From Alphaproteobacteria bacterium (GTDB lineage Bacteria; Pseudomonadota; Alphaproteobacteria; Caulobacterales; Maricaulaceae): a stretch of 64,000 nt of DNA. The notes under the pieces were generated by a model. The model did no database searches and was not told the origin of the DNA. It was given only the letters and a program-made list of their open reading frames with translations. Positions 1-8,841 of this stretch are shown one piece after another (position 1 is the stretch's first letter; every line of letters begins with the position of its first letter). A program made the translations under genes and the position numbers. The stretch is from positions 1 to 64,000 of the forward strand of contig JAJRSJ010000001.1 of assembly GCA_024278855.1 (NCBI GenBank), written 5' to 3'.

Positions 1-1
1 A

Positions 2-1147
2 ACATGGCATATTCCTGTGGTTATGGTGACAGCCCTCGAAGAAACCAAAGACAGAATTCGGGGCCTAAAGGCAGGTGCGGATGATTTTATCACCAAGCCC
101 ATTGACGATTTTAATCTTCTGGCCCGGATCAAATCATTATTGCGCCTAAAAATGGTAACCGACCAATTGCTCAGCCATACGGGACAGAGCATGGAAAATT
201 CTCGTCCGGTCCTAGAGCTTCTCGATAATCGAGGTGGGCGAATTTTGATTGTGGATGACCATATACAAAAACTTGAGAAAATATCCAAATCATTGGTGGG
301 CCGCCATGAAACCATCATGGAAACAGACCCAAAGAAAGCCATTGCTCTGGTTGGGCCAATGATCGACTTGGTGATCGTAAGCTTGGTCTCCAGTAAATTT
401 GACGGCCTCAGGTTTTGTGCGCGTCTGCGTGCAGATGCCGCTACACGGGACATTCCGATTTTAGCTATTGGCGATCCGGACGCCGAAGCACAAATGGTGC
501 GGGCTTATGATATTGGTATCAATGATACCCTTATGCGTCCCATTGAAACACAAGAATTACAAGCCCGTGTCAACACCCAGATCAAGCGCAAATTTTATGC
601 GGACAGTCTCAAGGATAATTTCAATGAAAGCATGGAAATGGTGGTCACCGACCCGATGACAGGTCTGGGAAATCGCCGCTTTTTTGACCGCTCAATTGCC
701 CCCCTATTTGATCAGGTCAATGAAAATGGCCACGTGTTCTCTGTGGTGATTTTTGATGTGGATCATTTCAAGCGGGTCAATGATATTTTGGGCCATGATG
801 TGGGCGATATTGTCCTTAAAGAAGTGGCGGCGCGGCTCGCGTCAAATTTACGCGGTGTTGATATTGTCAGCCGCTACGGCGGCGAAGAATTTATCATTGC
901 CATGCCCGACACTAATCAGGCAGAAGCCATACTCGCCGCCGACCGAATGCGGGAACTTATTGGCGGAACCTCCATAAATGTAGACGATCAGGCATTTAGT
1001 GTTTCTGTCAGCGCGGGCGTAGCTGAAACCAGACCTGGCGAGAAGTTTAGAGATGTTTTCAAACGCGCAGACGCAGCCCTCTATATTGCCAAACAATCCG
1101 GACGCAACCAAGTGTGCGGCGCAGACCAAAACGAAATCGCGGCTTAA
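2..1147 (+). CDS. pleD: PleD-like diguanylate cyclase response regulator (5' truncated by window)
   Basis: Makes the second messenger c-di-GMP from two GTP in the cytoplasm; in Caulobacter PleD acts at the stalked pole. The frame is open from base 2 (HIPVVMVTAL), which is mid-receiver, so the start lies outside the window and the GTG at 17 is not a start. Visible order: end of receiver 1 (TKPID), a second receiver in which the usual acceptor Asp appears replaced (DLVIVSL), then a GGDEF domain with RYGGEEF. An RGVD sequence just upstream fits the RxxD inhibitory I-site that binds product. The receiver-receiver-GGDEF layout is characteristic of PleD. The stop overlaps the converging rluD-type gene by three bases. 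Very sure of the family, fairly sure of the symbol. Confidence 0.9.
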   Translation, partial: TWHIPVVMVTALEETKDRIRGLKAGADDFITKPIDDFNLLARIKSLLRLKMVTDQLLSHTGQSMENSRPVLELLDNRGGRILIVDDHIQKLEKISKSLVGRHETIMETDPKKAIALVGPMIDLVIVSLVSSKFDGLRFCARLRADAATRDIPILAIGDPDAEAQMVRAYDIGINDTLMRPIETQELQARVNTQIKRKFYADSLKDNFNESMEMVVTDPMTGLGNRRFFDRSIAPLFDQVNENGHVFSVVIFDVDHFKRVNDILGHDVGDIVLKEVAARLASNLRGVDIVSRYGGEEFIIAMPDTNQAEAILAADRMRELIGGTSINVDDQAFSVSVSAGVAETRPGEKFRDVFKRADAALYIAKQSGRNQVCGADQNEIAA

Positions 1148-2175
1148 AGCGCCAAAAAAGCCGCTTGCAGCTTGCGCATATCTTCTGGCAATTCACTGTC
1201 AAATGACAAAGCTTGTTTTGTAATGGGATGGACAAACCCCAGAGTTTTCGCATGTAAGGCTTGGCGCTCAAACCCGCCCAGAGCGGTGCGGAGTTTAACT
1301 TCAGCTTCGGATGTGGCGGTTTTAAATGCCCCCGTCTTGCCGTAAACACTATCGCCCAATATGGGGCAGGCAATATGAGCCATATGCACACGAATTTGGT
1401 CGGTGCGCCCGGTCTCTAACCTGCATTCGACGATCGAAACAAGTGGCATGCTGAGCGATGCGCCTTTCATGCGGCCATAGCCTTTGATAAAGCTGTAATT
1501 TGTAATGGCTATTTTACCGTGAGGTGGCTTTCCGCTTGCGATACTGCGGGCATCTTGTTTTTTGACCACCCCCATTTTTTTACGGTCATGGGGTGAGCGG
1601 GCCAGGCGGGTTTCAATACGGCCTTCTCTCGGATTGGGCGCGCCGCGCGTCATACAAACATAAACCCGCTCTACCTTGTGGGCGGCGAACTGTCTGGATA
1701 AGCCTTGGTGAGTTTTATCGTCCTTGGCCACCACCAATAACCCCGTGGTATTTTTGTCAATGCGGTGGACTATTCCGGGGCGCAACACACCACCAATGCC
1801 CGACAAGCTGTCACCGCAATGATGCAGCAAGCCGTTCACCAAAGTCCCGGACCAATTGCCAACCGCCGGATGCACGGTGAGCCCGGCCGGCTTATTGACC
1901 ACAACTAAATGCGCGTCCTCATAAACTATGTCCAATGCCAAATCTTCAGGTTCCGGGATAGCCGTAACTGGTGCGGGGACGGTGATTTCGTAGACCACAC
2001 CCTCGACTATTTTAGTCGTAGGCTTAATCAGTGCAACTTTGTCGCCGCGCACCTGCCCAGCTAAAATCAAAGCTTTAATGCGTGAGCGCGATAAATCTGC
2101 CCACTGGGCCAGATATTTATCCAACCGCTTACCCGCGTCTTGTTCTTCCGCTAAATTTACAAATATATCACTCAT
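1144..2175 (-). CDS. RluD/RluC-family 23S rRNA pseudouridine synthase
   Basis: Converts specific uridines of 23S rRNA to pseudouridine. An N-terminal S4 RNA-binding domain (AGKRLDKYL... SRIKALI) is followed by the catalytic domain with the HRIDKNTTGLLVVAK motif that carries the catalytic Asp (HRLDxxTSG in most members). The ORF track starts at 2217, but the ATG at 2175 (MSDIFVNLAEEQD) gives a normal RluD N-terminus; the extra 14 residues match nothing. Length 343 aa is normal. It converges on pleD. Whether it is RluD or another RluA-class enzyme cannot be settled from motifs alone. Confidence 0.9.
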   Translation of the reverse strand: MSDIFVNLAEEQDAGKRLDKYLAQWADLSRSRIKALILAGQVRGDKVALIKPTTKIVEGVVYEITVPAPVTAIPEPEDLALDIVYEDAHLVVVNKPAGLTVHPAVGNWSGTLVNGLLHHCGDSLSGIGGVLRPGIVHRIDKNTTGLLVVAKDDKTHQGLSRQFAAHKVERVYVCMTRGAPNPREGRIETRLARSPHDRKKMGVVKKQDARSIASGKPPHGKIAITNYSFIKGYGRMKGASLSMPLVSIVECRLETGRTDQIRVHMAHIACPILGDSVYGKTGAFKTATSEAEVKLRTALGGFERQALHAKTLGFVHPITKQALSFDSELPEDMRKLQAAFLAL

Positions 2176-2231
2176 GCCAAGCCTATTAGGGACAAAATGC
2201 AAATGGGGAAACCCCAAATCAAACTTGGTGC

Positions 2232-3635
2232 CTATTTGGACACATAGGATTTGCGGATCTCCACAACCTTTATGCCCAAAGCCGCCGCGCGGCGTTTGAA
2301 TAATGGTGATGCTTGACCCAAAATATGCACTTTGGCTCGCCTGTAACTGGTACCAGGCCCAGCCACAGCGGCGAGGTTGGTGATAGTCGGTGCAATTTCA
2401 GGGGTCCATTTCAGATAATCAACCGCGAACGGCAATATCAAGGTATTGCTCTTATCCAAAGCAATGACAGACGGTAAATCCGCTGCAAAAGCTTTGATCC
2501 GTTTGTTTGCAACCATATAGGCGAAATACTGATAAACCGCAACGCGGCTGTCGGCAACAAACCGGGTGGACGACGTTGCAGCCTCGCTGATCATGCGGGT
2601 TTTGTAAACTCTGGTTCCAAATGTCGAAACCGCTTTGACCAGTTTGGTGCGTGAAATATTTGTAAATGCATCACTTCCGTATAGCTTGGAAATATCTTTT
2701 TCACTGACACCCCAACTTAACAGCAACGCTTTTTCACGCTTTCTGGTTTTATGGGCATCTTTATAATTAGTGACAAATTCTGCATTATTATAATAGCCAA
2801 CCCCGGTCGTCACAGCATCAAGCACGTCCACACCTGACACGGTATAGCCAAATTTTACGGCTGTAGATGTGTAAGCAGCGGTATAGGCCAAGCGGTCCAC
2901 CTGTCTTTGAAGCACTTTATTTTGCGAATAGGGGGTGGTGCCAACTGAAGCGTGGATTTCGTGCGCAGCGCCGTGCTTGCCGACAATGGAATTAACACCC
3001 GACCATATGTCTTTCCCGGCCTTGGAAGCACAAGCCCCCAAACTGCTGCATCTTGTACCCGTGGCACTGGTGGTTATGCGCCATCCCGTTACTCCCAACT
3101 CCTTGATGCCCACAGCCAAGCCGCCGACGATCTCGGCGGCACCAGAAGGTACAACCATAAGTGCATCTCCGGCAGTCTCTGCCACACTAAACCGGTCAAC
3201 TGTACCCTGTACAACCCGTGCCGGCGTTGTCACCAGGTTAAGCGTGCGCCCAATCACGGCTCTACCAGCCGCACCAACTGTGCTTCTTTGCTTGAGGGCT
3301 TCTGTGGCGTGGATTTCATGTATCAAAATACGAGCTTGTTCCGTGCCTTGCACAATATAGGTAAAATCCGCAGTTGTGATTTTATAGGTATTGGCAAACC
3401 CGTCATTCCACGCATAGGGAGAAACACGGTGTTTTGAACTTTGGATCAATTTCGCAGCTAAAAACTGGCGAACATCAACCATGCCAGAAGCCTCAAAACC
3501 ACGGGCTGGTTGTACTGTCTCTTGTTTAGGCATGGCCACATTGCCTTGCTGCCCTGCAAGGCTTTGACAGGCTGTCAGTCCTGTGAGAACCACAAGCCCG
3601 CCTGTTAAACCAATGATTTGTCGACCAATGTTCAT
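2232..3635 (-). CDS. Lipoprotein of unknown function, paralog A of a tandem pair
   Basis: Not recognised as a named family. The N-terminus is a lipoprotein signal peptide with lipobox LTAC; the start at 3635 (MNIGRQIIGL) is preferred over 3671 because the signal peptide begins there and an AAGAGA ribosome site precedes it, as in the neighbouring paralog. The mature part of about 430 aa has no obvious catalytic motif. It shares long blocks with the next gene: FEASGMVDVRQF, a block ending QGTEQA, TPARVVQGTV, GAAEIVGGLAVGIKELG, PYSQNKVLQRQVDRLA, GVGYYNN, and a C-terminal HILGQASPLFKRRA. Two cysteines in the conserved central loop (CSSLGAC) could form a disulfide. Probably anchored to the outer or inner membrane facing the periplasm. 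Confidence 0.75.
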   Translation of the reverse strand: MNIGRQIIGLTGGLVVLTGLTACQSLAGQQGNVAMPKQETVQPARGFEASGMVDVRQFLAAKLIQSSKHRVSPYAWNDGFANTYKITTADFTYIVQGTEQARILIHEIHATEALKQRSTVGAAGRAVIGRTLNLVTTPARVVQGTVDRFSVAETAGDALMVVPSGAAEIVGGLAVGIKELGVTGWRITTSATGTRCSSLGACASKAGKDIWSGVNSIVGKHGAAHEIHASVGTTPYSQNKVLQRQVDRLAYTAAYTSTAVKFGYTVSGVDVLDAVTTGVGYYNNAEFVTNYKDAHKTRKREKALLLSWGVSEKDISKLYGSDAFTNISRTKLVKAVSTFGTRVYKTRMISEAATSSTRFVADSRVAVYQYFAYMVANKRIKAFAADLPSVIALDKSNTLILPFAVDYLKWTPEIAPTITNLAAVAGPGTSYRRAKVHILGQASPLFKRRAAALGIKVVEIRKSYVSK

Positions 3636-3737
3636 CACATCTCTTATTTGGGGGCCACAATATAGCATCAAATGCTAAGCTTGTCAGCTTGATATATTTT
3701 TGCGCAAATTACCAGAGAGAAATAAGCTTTAGTTGCT

Positions 3738-5138
3738 TTAGTGAATTTCCACGACCTGCACACCAAAACGGGTAGCACGCTGGGTGAACAGCGGCGAGGC
3801 TTGACCCAACACATGAACACTGGCCCGCTTATATGGTTTGTCAGGCCCGGTTAAAGCGGCAAAACCTGTGATGGTCGGCGCAAGCTCCGGTGTCCAGCGC
3901 AAATAATCGGCGGCGAACGGCAGGATCAGGGTATCGTCTGCGCCCAAAGCAACTGCGGCGGGCAGATCCGCCACAAAAGCTTTGACTTGGCCATTAATGA
4001 CCATTTGCGCCAAATATTGGTAGATTTTGACCCGGCTATCCGCGACAAAACGGCTTGGCGCGCTAGCAGCTTCGCGGATCATGCGCGCTTTATATGGGTT
4101 TTCGCCAAATGTTGAGACGGCGGCGAATAAGTTCGAGCGCGTTGTGTGTGTGAAAGCGTCGCTGTTATAAAGCTTGATAATATCTCTTTTGCTAACCCCC
4201 CACTCGCCCATTAAAGATTGTTCAATTTCGCGGGCCTTGCGGGGGTCTTTATGATTGACGACAAATTCACCATTATTGTAATAGCCAACCCCCGTAGACA
4301 AAGGCGCAATAAGGGGCGCGCTGACAAATACCATACCTAATTTCATGCTGGTGGAGCCAACGGCGTCGGCGGTCGCCAAGCGGTTGACCTGGCGTTGCAG
4401 TTCTTTGTTGTCGGAATAAGGGTCGGTACCCAGATCGGCGTGAATTTTCTTGGCCGCTGCATCTTTCCCGCTTAATGCACTGACCCCGGACATAACATTG
4501 CCGCCGGCCTTGGAGCTACATCCGCCCACACCTTTGCATTTTTTCCCGGTAGAATTGGTCGTCATACGCCATCCCGTCATGCCGAGTTCCTTGAGACCAA
4601 GGGCAAGATTACCAACAATATCTGCCGCGCCGGACGGCACGACCATAAGCTTTTTTTGAGCGCCTTTCGCGGCACTAAAGCGGTTCACCGTGCCTTTTAC
4701 GGCCCGTACAGGTGTGGCCGCCAAATTTAGCGTGCGCCCAACTGCCGCCTTGCCGACAGCTACGGTGGCACTTTTGCGTCTAAGTTGGTCTGTAGCTTCT
4801 ATTTCGCGCAGACGAATCAAGGCTTGGTCAGTGCCTTGGACAATATGAACATGATCGGGAGTTTCTATGCGGTAGGTATTGGCATAGCCATCATTCCAAG
4901 CTTCGGGATCAACCCGGTAAATCGGGCTTTGCATCAAATCAGCACCGATAAACTGGCTAGCGCGCACTGTGCCTGCTGTTTCAAAACCGCCCTGTGTTTG
5001 TACGGATTTCCCATGGACACGAGGCGCATCATTATTGCGCTTGGCTATACTTTGGCAGGCAGACAATCCGGTAATAAACACAAAGGCGCTTATGGAAACC
5101 CACGTAAAGTTTAAAAATCTTCTACCAATTTTCATCAT
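3738..5138 (-). CDS. Lipoprotein of unknown function, paralog B of a tandem pair
   Basis: Paralog of the downstream gene, collinear over the whole length, so the pair arose by tandem duplication. The signal peptide ends in lipobox LSAC. Conserved blocks include GAADIVGNLALGLKELG, the cysteine loop CKGVGGC, DPYSDNKELQRQVNRLA, GVGYYNNGEFVVNHKD and HVLGQASPLFTQRA. Start: ATGATG at 5138/5135 behind AAGAGA; alignment with paralog A favours the second ATG, a one-residue difference. About 100 bases separate the genes, with no clear terminator. Function unknown; lipidation and duplication are what the sequence supports. Confidence 0.75.
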   Translation of the reverse strand: MMKIGRRFLNFTWVSISAFVFITGLSACQSIAKRNNDAPRVHGKSVQTQGGFETAGTVRASQFIGADLMQSPIYRVDPEAWNDGYANTYRIETPDHVHIVQGTDQALIRLREIEATDQLRRKSATVAVGKAAVGRTLNLAATPVRAVKGTVNRFSAAKGAQKKLMVVPSGAADIVGNLALGLKELGMTGWRMTTNSTGKKCKGVGGCSSKAGGNVMSGVSALSGKDAAAKKIHADLGTDPYSDNKELQRQVNRLATADAVGSTSMKLGMVFVSAPLIAPLSTGVGYYNNGEFVVNHKDPRKAREIEQSLMGEWGVSKRDIIKLYNSDAFTHTTRSNLFAAVSTFGENPYKARMIREAASAPSRFVADSRVKIYQYLAQMVINGQVKAFVADLPAAVALGADDTLILPFAADYLRWTPELAPTITGFAALTGPDKPYKRASVHVLGQASPLFTQRATRFGVQVVEIH

Positions 5139-5223
5139 ATCTCTTATGTAAAGGACTTATTTATAACCCATGATGAACATTATAGAAATTTTGGCGGCGT
5201 AAAGCAATAATCGAAAGATAATT

Positions 5224-6606
5224 ATGGAACTGACATTATACAATTCACTGATACGGGAAAAACGGCCGTTCAAGCCCGCCGACCCCAAGCGCGTCACCAT
5301 GTATAATTGTGGCTCCACGGTGTATTCCTACGCCCATATCGGCAATGCGCGAGCGGCGGTGGTGGCGGATGTGCTGTTTCGGGTGCTCAGGCATATTTAC
5401 GGCGAAGAGCATGTGGTTTATGCGAGAAACCTGACCGACATAGACGATAAAATCATCAAGGCTGCGGCGGAACTTGGCGTACCCATAGCGGAGCTTACAG
5501 AAAAATATGCCCGCATCTACAATGAAGATTTGGCGGCGCTCAATTGCCTAATGCCGACCATGCAGCCCAAGGCCACAGACCATATTGAGCAAATGGCCGA
5601 TATTATTGTCGAGCTTCTGGACAAGGACATCGCCTATATCGCCGAAGGTCATGTGCTATTTGATGTCACAAAAATGGAGACCTACGGCAAATTATCAGGC
5701 CGCAAGCTGGATGATAATCTGGCCGGCGCAAGGGTTGAGGTAGCCAGTTATAAGAAAAACGCCGGTGATTTCGTTTTGTGGAGACCAAGCAAAAAAGACG
5801 AAGCAAGTTGGAACCCATCCAATAAATTCCCGCCGGGCCGCCCCGGCTGGCATCTGGAATGCTCCGCCATGATCAAGGAACAACTCGGCGACACCATAGA
5901 CATCCACCTGGGCGGCATAGACCTGAAATTCCCCCACCACGAAAACGAAATCGCCCAGAGTGAGTGTGCCAATGAAAAGCCGTTGGCGAATTTTTGGGTA
6001 CACAACGAGTTTTTGAATATGGGCAAAGACAAGATGAGCAAGTCCAAAGGCAATGTCGTGCTGGTACACGATTTGCTGAAAGACTGGGACGGCGAGGTTA
6101 TTAGGCTGGCATTGCTGAAGGCGCATTATCGGAGCGAGGTGGTTTGGAGTGATGATTTGTTGCGGGAGAGTAAGACGCAGTTGGATGGGTGGTATCGCGT
6201 AAAGAAAAGCTTGGAACTTGAAGACTTGATTGATTTACCGCCGCCACTACATTTCGTTTTTGATGACTTAAATGTACCTCATGTGTTGTCAGTAATTTTT
6301 GGTTTAACTGAAGAGTTAGAACATAAACAAGAAAATAGTGAACCGGACTTATTCAAAAGGGGCGCAAATTTGCATGTTAATGCAAACCTCCTAGGCCTCC
6401 TGCAAAAAGACCCGGAGGAATGGTTCCGGGGTCAGGGCAAGGCTGGCGGTTTAACGGACGACGAAATCGAAAGCCTAATCAAAGAACGCGCCGAGGTACG
6501 AGCCGCGAAAAATTGGCCCCGCGCCGATGAAATCCGGGGCGTATTCGCCGAAGAAAACATCATTCTGGAAGACGGAAAAGACGGCACTACATGGCGGCGG
6601 GGATGA
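5224..6606 (+). CDS. cysS: Cysteinyl-tRNA synthetase
   Basis: Class I aminoacyl-tRNA synthetase that charges tRNA-Cys with cysteine. The HIGH-type motif is HIGN (residues 38-41) and the second signature is KMSKS (about residue 269). The zinc-site cysteine in TMYNCGSTVY (about residue 29) and the HLECSAM and HHENEIAQSE segments are typical. Length 460 aa is normal. The C-terminus ends shortly before a palindromic repeat, so transcription probably stops or is attenuated there. Confidence 0.97.
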   Translation: MELTLYNSLIREKRPFKPADPKRVTMYNCGSTVYSYAHIGNARAAVVADVLFRVLRHIYGEEHVVYARNLTDIDDKIIKAAAELGVPIAELTEKYARIYNEDLAALNCLMPTMQPKATDHIEQMADIIVELLDKDIAYIAEGHVLFDVTKMETYGKLSGRKLDDNLAGARVEVASYKKNAGDFVLWRPSKKDEASWNPSNKFPPGRPGWHLECSAMIKEQLGDTIDIHLGGIDLKFPHHENEIAQSECANEKPLANFWVHNEFLNMGKDKMSKSKGNVVLVHDLLKDWDGEVIRLALLKAHYRSEVVWSDDLLRESKTQLDGWYRVKKSLELEDLIDLPPPLHFVFDDLNVPHVLSVIFGLTEELEHKQENSEPDLFKRGANLHVNANLLGLLQKDPEEWFRGQGKAGGLTDDEIESLIKERAEVRAAKNWPRADEIRGVFAEENIILEDGKDGTTWRRG

Positions 6607-6630
6607 TAAACCGAGAGGGAATATGCATCT

Positions 6631-6806
6631 TTCCTTCCCCCACTTGTGGGGGAAGTACCCCTCGTTCTTCAGAGGGGGGATGGGGGCCGACGCTCTTGCG
6701 GCGGTACGGTGGTTCAGATAATTCCGCAAGCTCCGTTGCGCGCAAGAAGCGCACCCCCCATCGACCGCCAAGAGGCGCCCACTTCCCCCATAAATGGGGG
6801 AAAGAG
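6631..6806. repeat. Palindromic repeat of the DUF559-associated type (copy 1)
   Basis: Two outer hairpins, one at 6634-6655 (CTTCCCCCACTTGTGGGGG) and one at 6782-6803 (CTTCCCCCATAAATGGGGG), flank an inner inverted repeat GATGGGGG ... CCCCCATC. The same architecture recurs at 35017-35165. Such elements are commonly seen beside DUF559 genes; that link is prior knowledge, while the structure and adjacency are seen here. Confidence 0.85.
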
Positions 6807-7180
6807 TAGTGGGGTATGTTCGTAAAGGGGAGAGAAAGTCTCGAAAATATGCTCGCGACTTGCGCAAGGACATGACCGAGACGGAGCATAAATTATGGTC
6901 ATATTTGCGCAGGAAAAATTTGGATGGCTACCGGTTTCGTCGCCAACATATTATCGGGCCATTTATTGCGGATTTTGTTTGTGTGGCTGAAAAACTTATT
7001 ATCGAAGTAGACGGGGCCACCCATGGGGAAGACAACGAAATCGCCTATGATGCTCGCCGCACAGAATTCCTGGAAACCCAGGGTTGGAAGATTATCCGCT
7101 ACGGTAATGAAGAAATTTACAAAAACATAGATGATGTGCTGGACGACATTTATGCGCATCTTAAAGGCTTGAAAGTATGA
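6794..7180 (+). CDS. DUF559 domain protein (Vsr/restriction-endonuclease-like fold)
   Basis: A 123-128 aa member of the DUF559 family, predicted to have a very-short-patch-repair-like endonuclease fold; biological role unproven. Motifs seen: RDMTETEHKLW-like opening (here LRKDMTETEHKLW), FRRQHIIGPFIADFVC, KLIIEVDG, and GWKIIRY near the end, covering the predicted E/D-x-E catalytic region. The ATG at 6794 lies inside the right hairpin of the repeat; GTG at 6809, downstream of GGGGGAAAGAG, is an equally likely start. Its stop overlaps the rimM start (ATGA), so the two are translationally coupled. Confidence 0.88.
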   Translation: MGERVVGYVRKGERKSRKYARDLRKDMTETEHKLWSYLRRKNLDGYRFRRQHIIGPFIADFVCVAEKLIIEVDGATHGEDNEIAYDARRTEFLETQGWKIIRYGNEEIYKNIDDVLDDIYAHLKGLKV

Positions 7181-7734
7181 CCAACCCCCTCATATGCGTC
7201 GCCGTATGCGCCGGGGCATTTGGTGTGCGCGGCGAGATAAAAATTAAATCCTTTACCGACAAACCCAAAGACTGTTTTGCTTACGGGCCTTTGCGGGATG
7301 CAGACGGTAATTTATTTCTCACCATCACCGCGCACCGCGCCGTCAAAAACGCCCTCGCCGTATTTGCCGACGAGATAAAAACTCGTGAACAGGCACAAGC
7401 TTTGTCTGGTACAAAGCTTTATGTTTACCGTGCAGATATGCCCGACCCGGACGAAGACGAGTTTTATTTCGAAGACCTGATCGGGCTTGAGGTGAAAACT
7501 ACGGACGGCAAACGTATGGGTAAAATACTGGCCGTACATAATCACGGGGCAGGCGAGTTACTGGAGATTAAACAAGAGGCGAAGAGGAGCGCAGCGACGA
7601 CAGGGAAGAATAAAGCCGCAAAAGACACGCCGGAATTCTATCCCCCCTTCACGAAAAAGGCTGTACCCAAGGTGGATATCAAAGCCGGGCGGGTGGTAAT
7701 TTTCATTGAAGATGCGGACAGCGCACAGGATTAG
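7177..7734 (+). CDS. rimM: Ribosome maturation factor RimM
   Basis: Binds S19 and helps mature the head of the 30S subunit. The N-terminal RimM domain (CAGAFGVRGEIKIKSFTD, then REQAQALSGTKLYV) and the PRC-barrel C-terminal part (DEDEFYFEDLIGLEV ... GKILAVHNHGAGELLEI) are both present; a charged insert with AAKDTPEFYPPF follows before the usual KAVPKVDIKAGRV. Length 185 aa fits. The usual partners rpsP and trmD are not adjacent: a DUF559 gene is upstream and an opposing gene is downstream. Confidence 0.93.
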   Translation: MTNPLICVAVCAGAFGVRGEIKIKSFTDKPKDCFAYGPLRDADGNLFLTITAHRAVKNALAVFADEIKTREQAQALSGTKLYVYRADMPDPDEDEFYFEDLIGLEVKTTDGKRMGKILAVHNHGAGELLEIKQEAKRSAATTGKNKAAKDTPEFYPPFTKKAVPKVDIKAGRVVIFIEDADSAQD

Positions 7735-8129
7735 CTCGGGCTTAACCCTGCCATGCGTTGACCCATTTGTTCTGCCAAAGCCGTCAACCCGCTCATGGGC
7801 CGGATCAGGACTTCGAACTCTATAATTTTACCGTCAGCATCCAAAGTGATGAGGTCGAGACCTTTGAGGGCCTTGTCGCCTATATTTGCGGTGAACTCCA
7901 AAAAAACAGACCGTCCGTCTTCGCTGATCATTTCGCGGTGATAGGTAAAATTTTCGAAAATTTCCATAACTTGCGACAACACAAACACCAAAGTATCTCG
8001 GCCGTGATAAGGCTTATAGACCATGGGAGAGCGGAACACCGCATCTGGGTGTACAATCGTGACCAAACGGGCCGCGTCTTTATCCGCGACAATTTCGTGC
8101 CATGTTTTCAGTGTATTGGATGTCGGCAT
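7731..8129 (-). CDS. SnoaL-like/NTF2-fold small protein
   Basis: About 132 aa with the layout of the nuclear-transport-factor-2/SnoaL fold: LKTWHEIVADKDAARLVTIV, a DAVFRSPM strand, HGRDTLVFVL helix, and FENFTYHRE. The preferred start is ATG 8129 (MPTSN), two bases after the stop of the upstream crotonase gene, which implies coupled translation. The ORF start at 8174 would overlap that gene. As last gene of the acyl-CoA operon it may act on, or bind, a small intermediate, but the fold does not fix a reaction. Confidence 0.8.
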   Translation of the reverse strand: MPTSNTLKTWHEIVADKDAARLVTIVHPDAVFRSPMVYKPYHGRDTLVFVLSQVMEIFENFTYHREMISEDGRSVFLEFTANIGDKALKGLDLITLDADGKIIEFEVLIRPMSGLTALAEQMGQRMAGLSPS

Positions 8130-8131
8130 GT

Positions 8132-8839
8132 TTACGCCACCACACTCATTTTTTCGTCCACGCCAATCGCCCACTTAAGCTTCTCAATCAGCACAGTACG
8201 CGATTTGCATTTGGTGCCTTTAAAAGCACGCATATTGAGCATGGACATCATTTTAGCCGCACCCATAGCCGTAGTATTTACCGCGTCTTTATCCACCAAC
8301 ACGTCATAATACCCGGCCCTTTTAGCATCTTTGGGGCCAAAGATTTCGCCGTTAATGAGCGAGCGGTTCAAATAATGTTTGGGGACAAATTCCCGCGCCA
8401 TTTCTATGCCGAAATGGTGCATGGTCATACCGATCTGGGTTTCGTTCAGCCCGGTCTTGGTGCCTGCATCGCTGCCAATTCTATAATCACACGCTAACAG
8501 GATAAACGCGCCCATAGCAATAGCGTGGCCGCCCGTGGCTGCAATAACCGGAAACGGGAATTGCAGCAAACGCAGGGCAAAACGCGAACCTTCGCAAGTC
8601 AGCGCCACGGCAGCTTCGGGGCCAGACATCATGATTTTCAGATCATAACCGCCGGAAAATATCCCGCCCGCACCAATATCACGACCCGTAAAAATCACCA
8701 CGGCCTTATCGGCTTCGGCTTTATCGAACGCGGCACCCAGCTGCATAAACATGTCAGGCGACAATACATTGGCCTTACCGTCGTCCATACGAATGGTGGC
8801 TATACCGTCTTCAAATGTATAGGTTACAAGATCGCTCAT
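8132..8839 (-). CDS. Enoyl-CoA hydratase/isomerase (crotonase) family protein
   Basis: A 235-aa crotonase-fold protein that would act on a CoA thioester. Oxyanion-hole segments are visible: FSGGYDLKIM (first loop) and ATGGHAIAMGAFILLACDYRIG (second loop). The usual catalytic Glu positions are not clear (NETQIGM follows the second loop), so hydratase versus isomerase activity is uncertain. It sits two bases after the FadJ-like gene and two bases before the SnoaL-like gene in the same operon. Confidence 0.88.
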   Translation of the reverse strand: MSDLVTYTFEDGIATIRMDDGKANVLSPDMFMQLGAAFDKAEADKAVVIFTGRDIGAGGIFSGGYDLKIMMSGPEAAVALTCEGSRFALRLLQFPFPVIAATGGHAIAMGAFILLACDYRIGSDAGTKTGLNETQIGMTMHHFGIEMAREFVPKHYLNRSLINGEIFGPKDAKRAGYYDVLVDKDAVNTTAMGAAKMMSMLNMRAFKGTKCKSRTVLIEKLKWAIGVDEKMSVVA

Positions 8840-8841
8840 GA

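Noticed and set aside
6475-6902. Several ORFs around the first palindromic repeat
   Set aside because: They translate the repeat arms (FPHLWGK and similar) and have no family resemblance.
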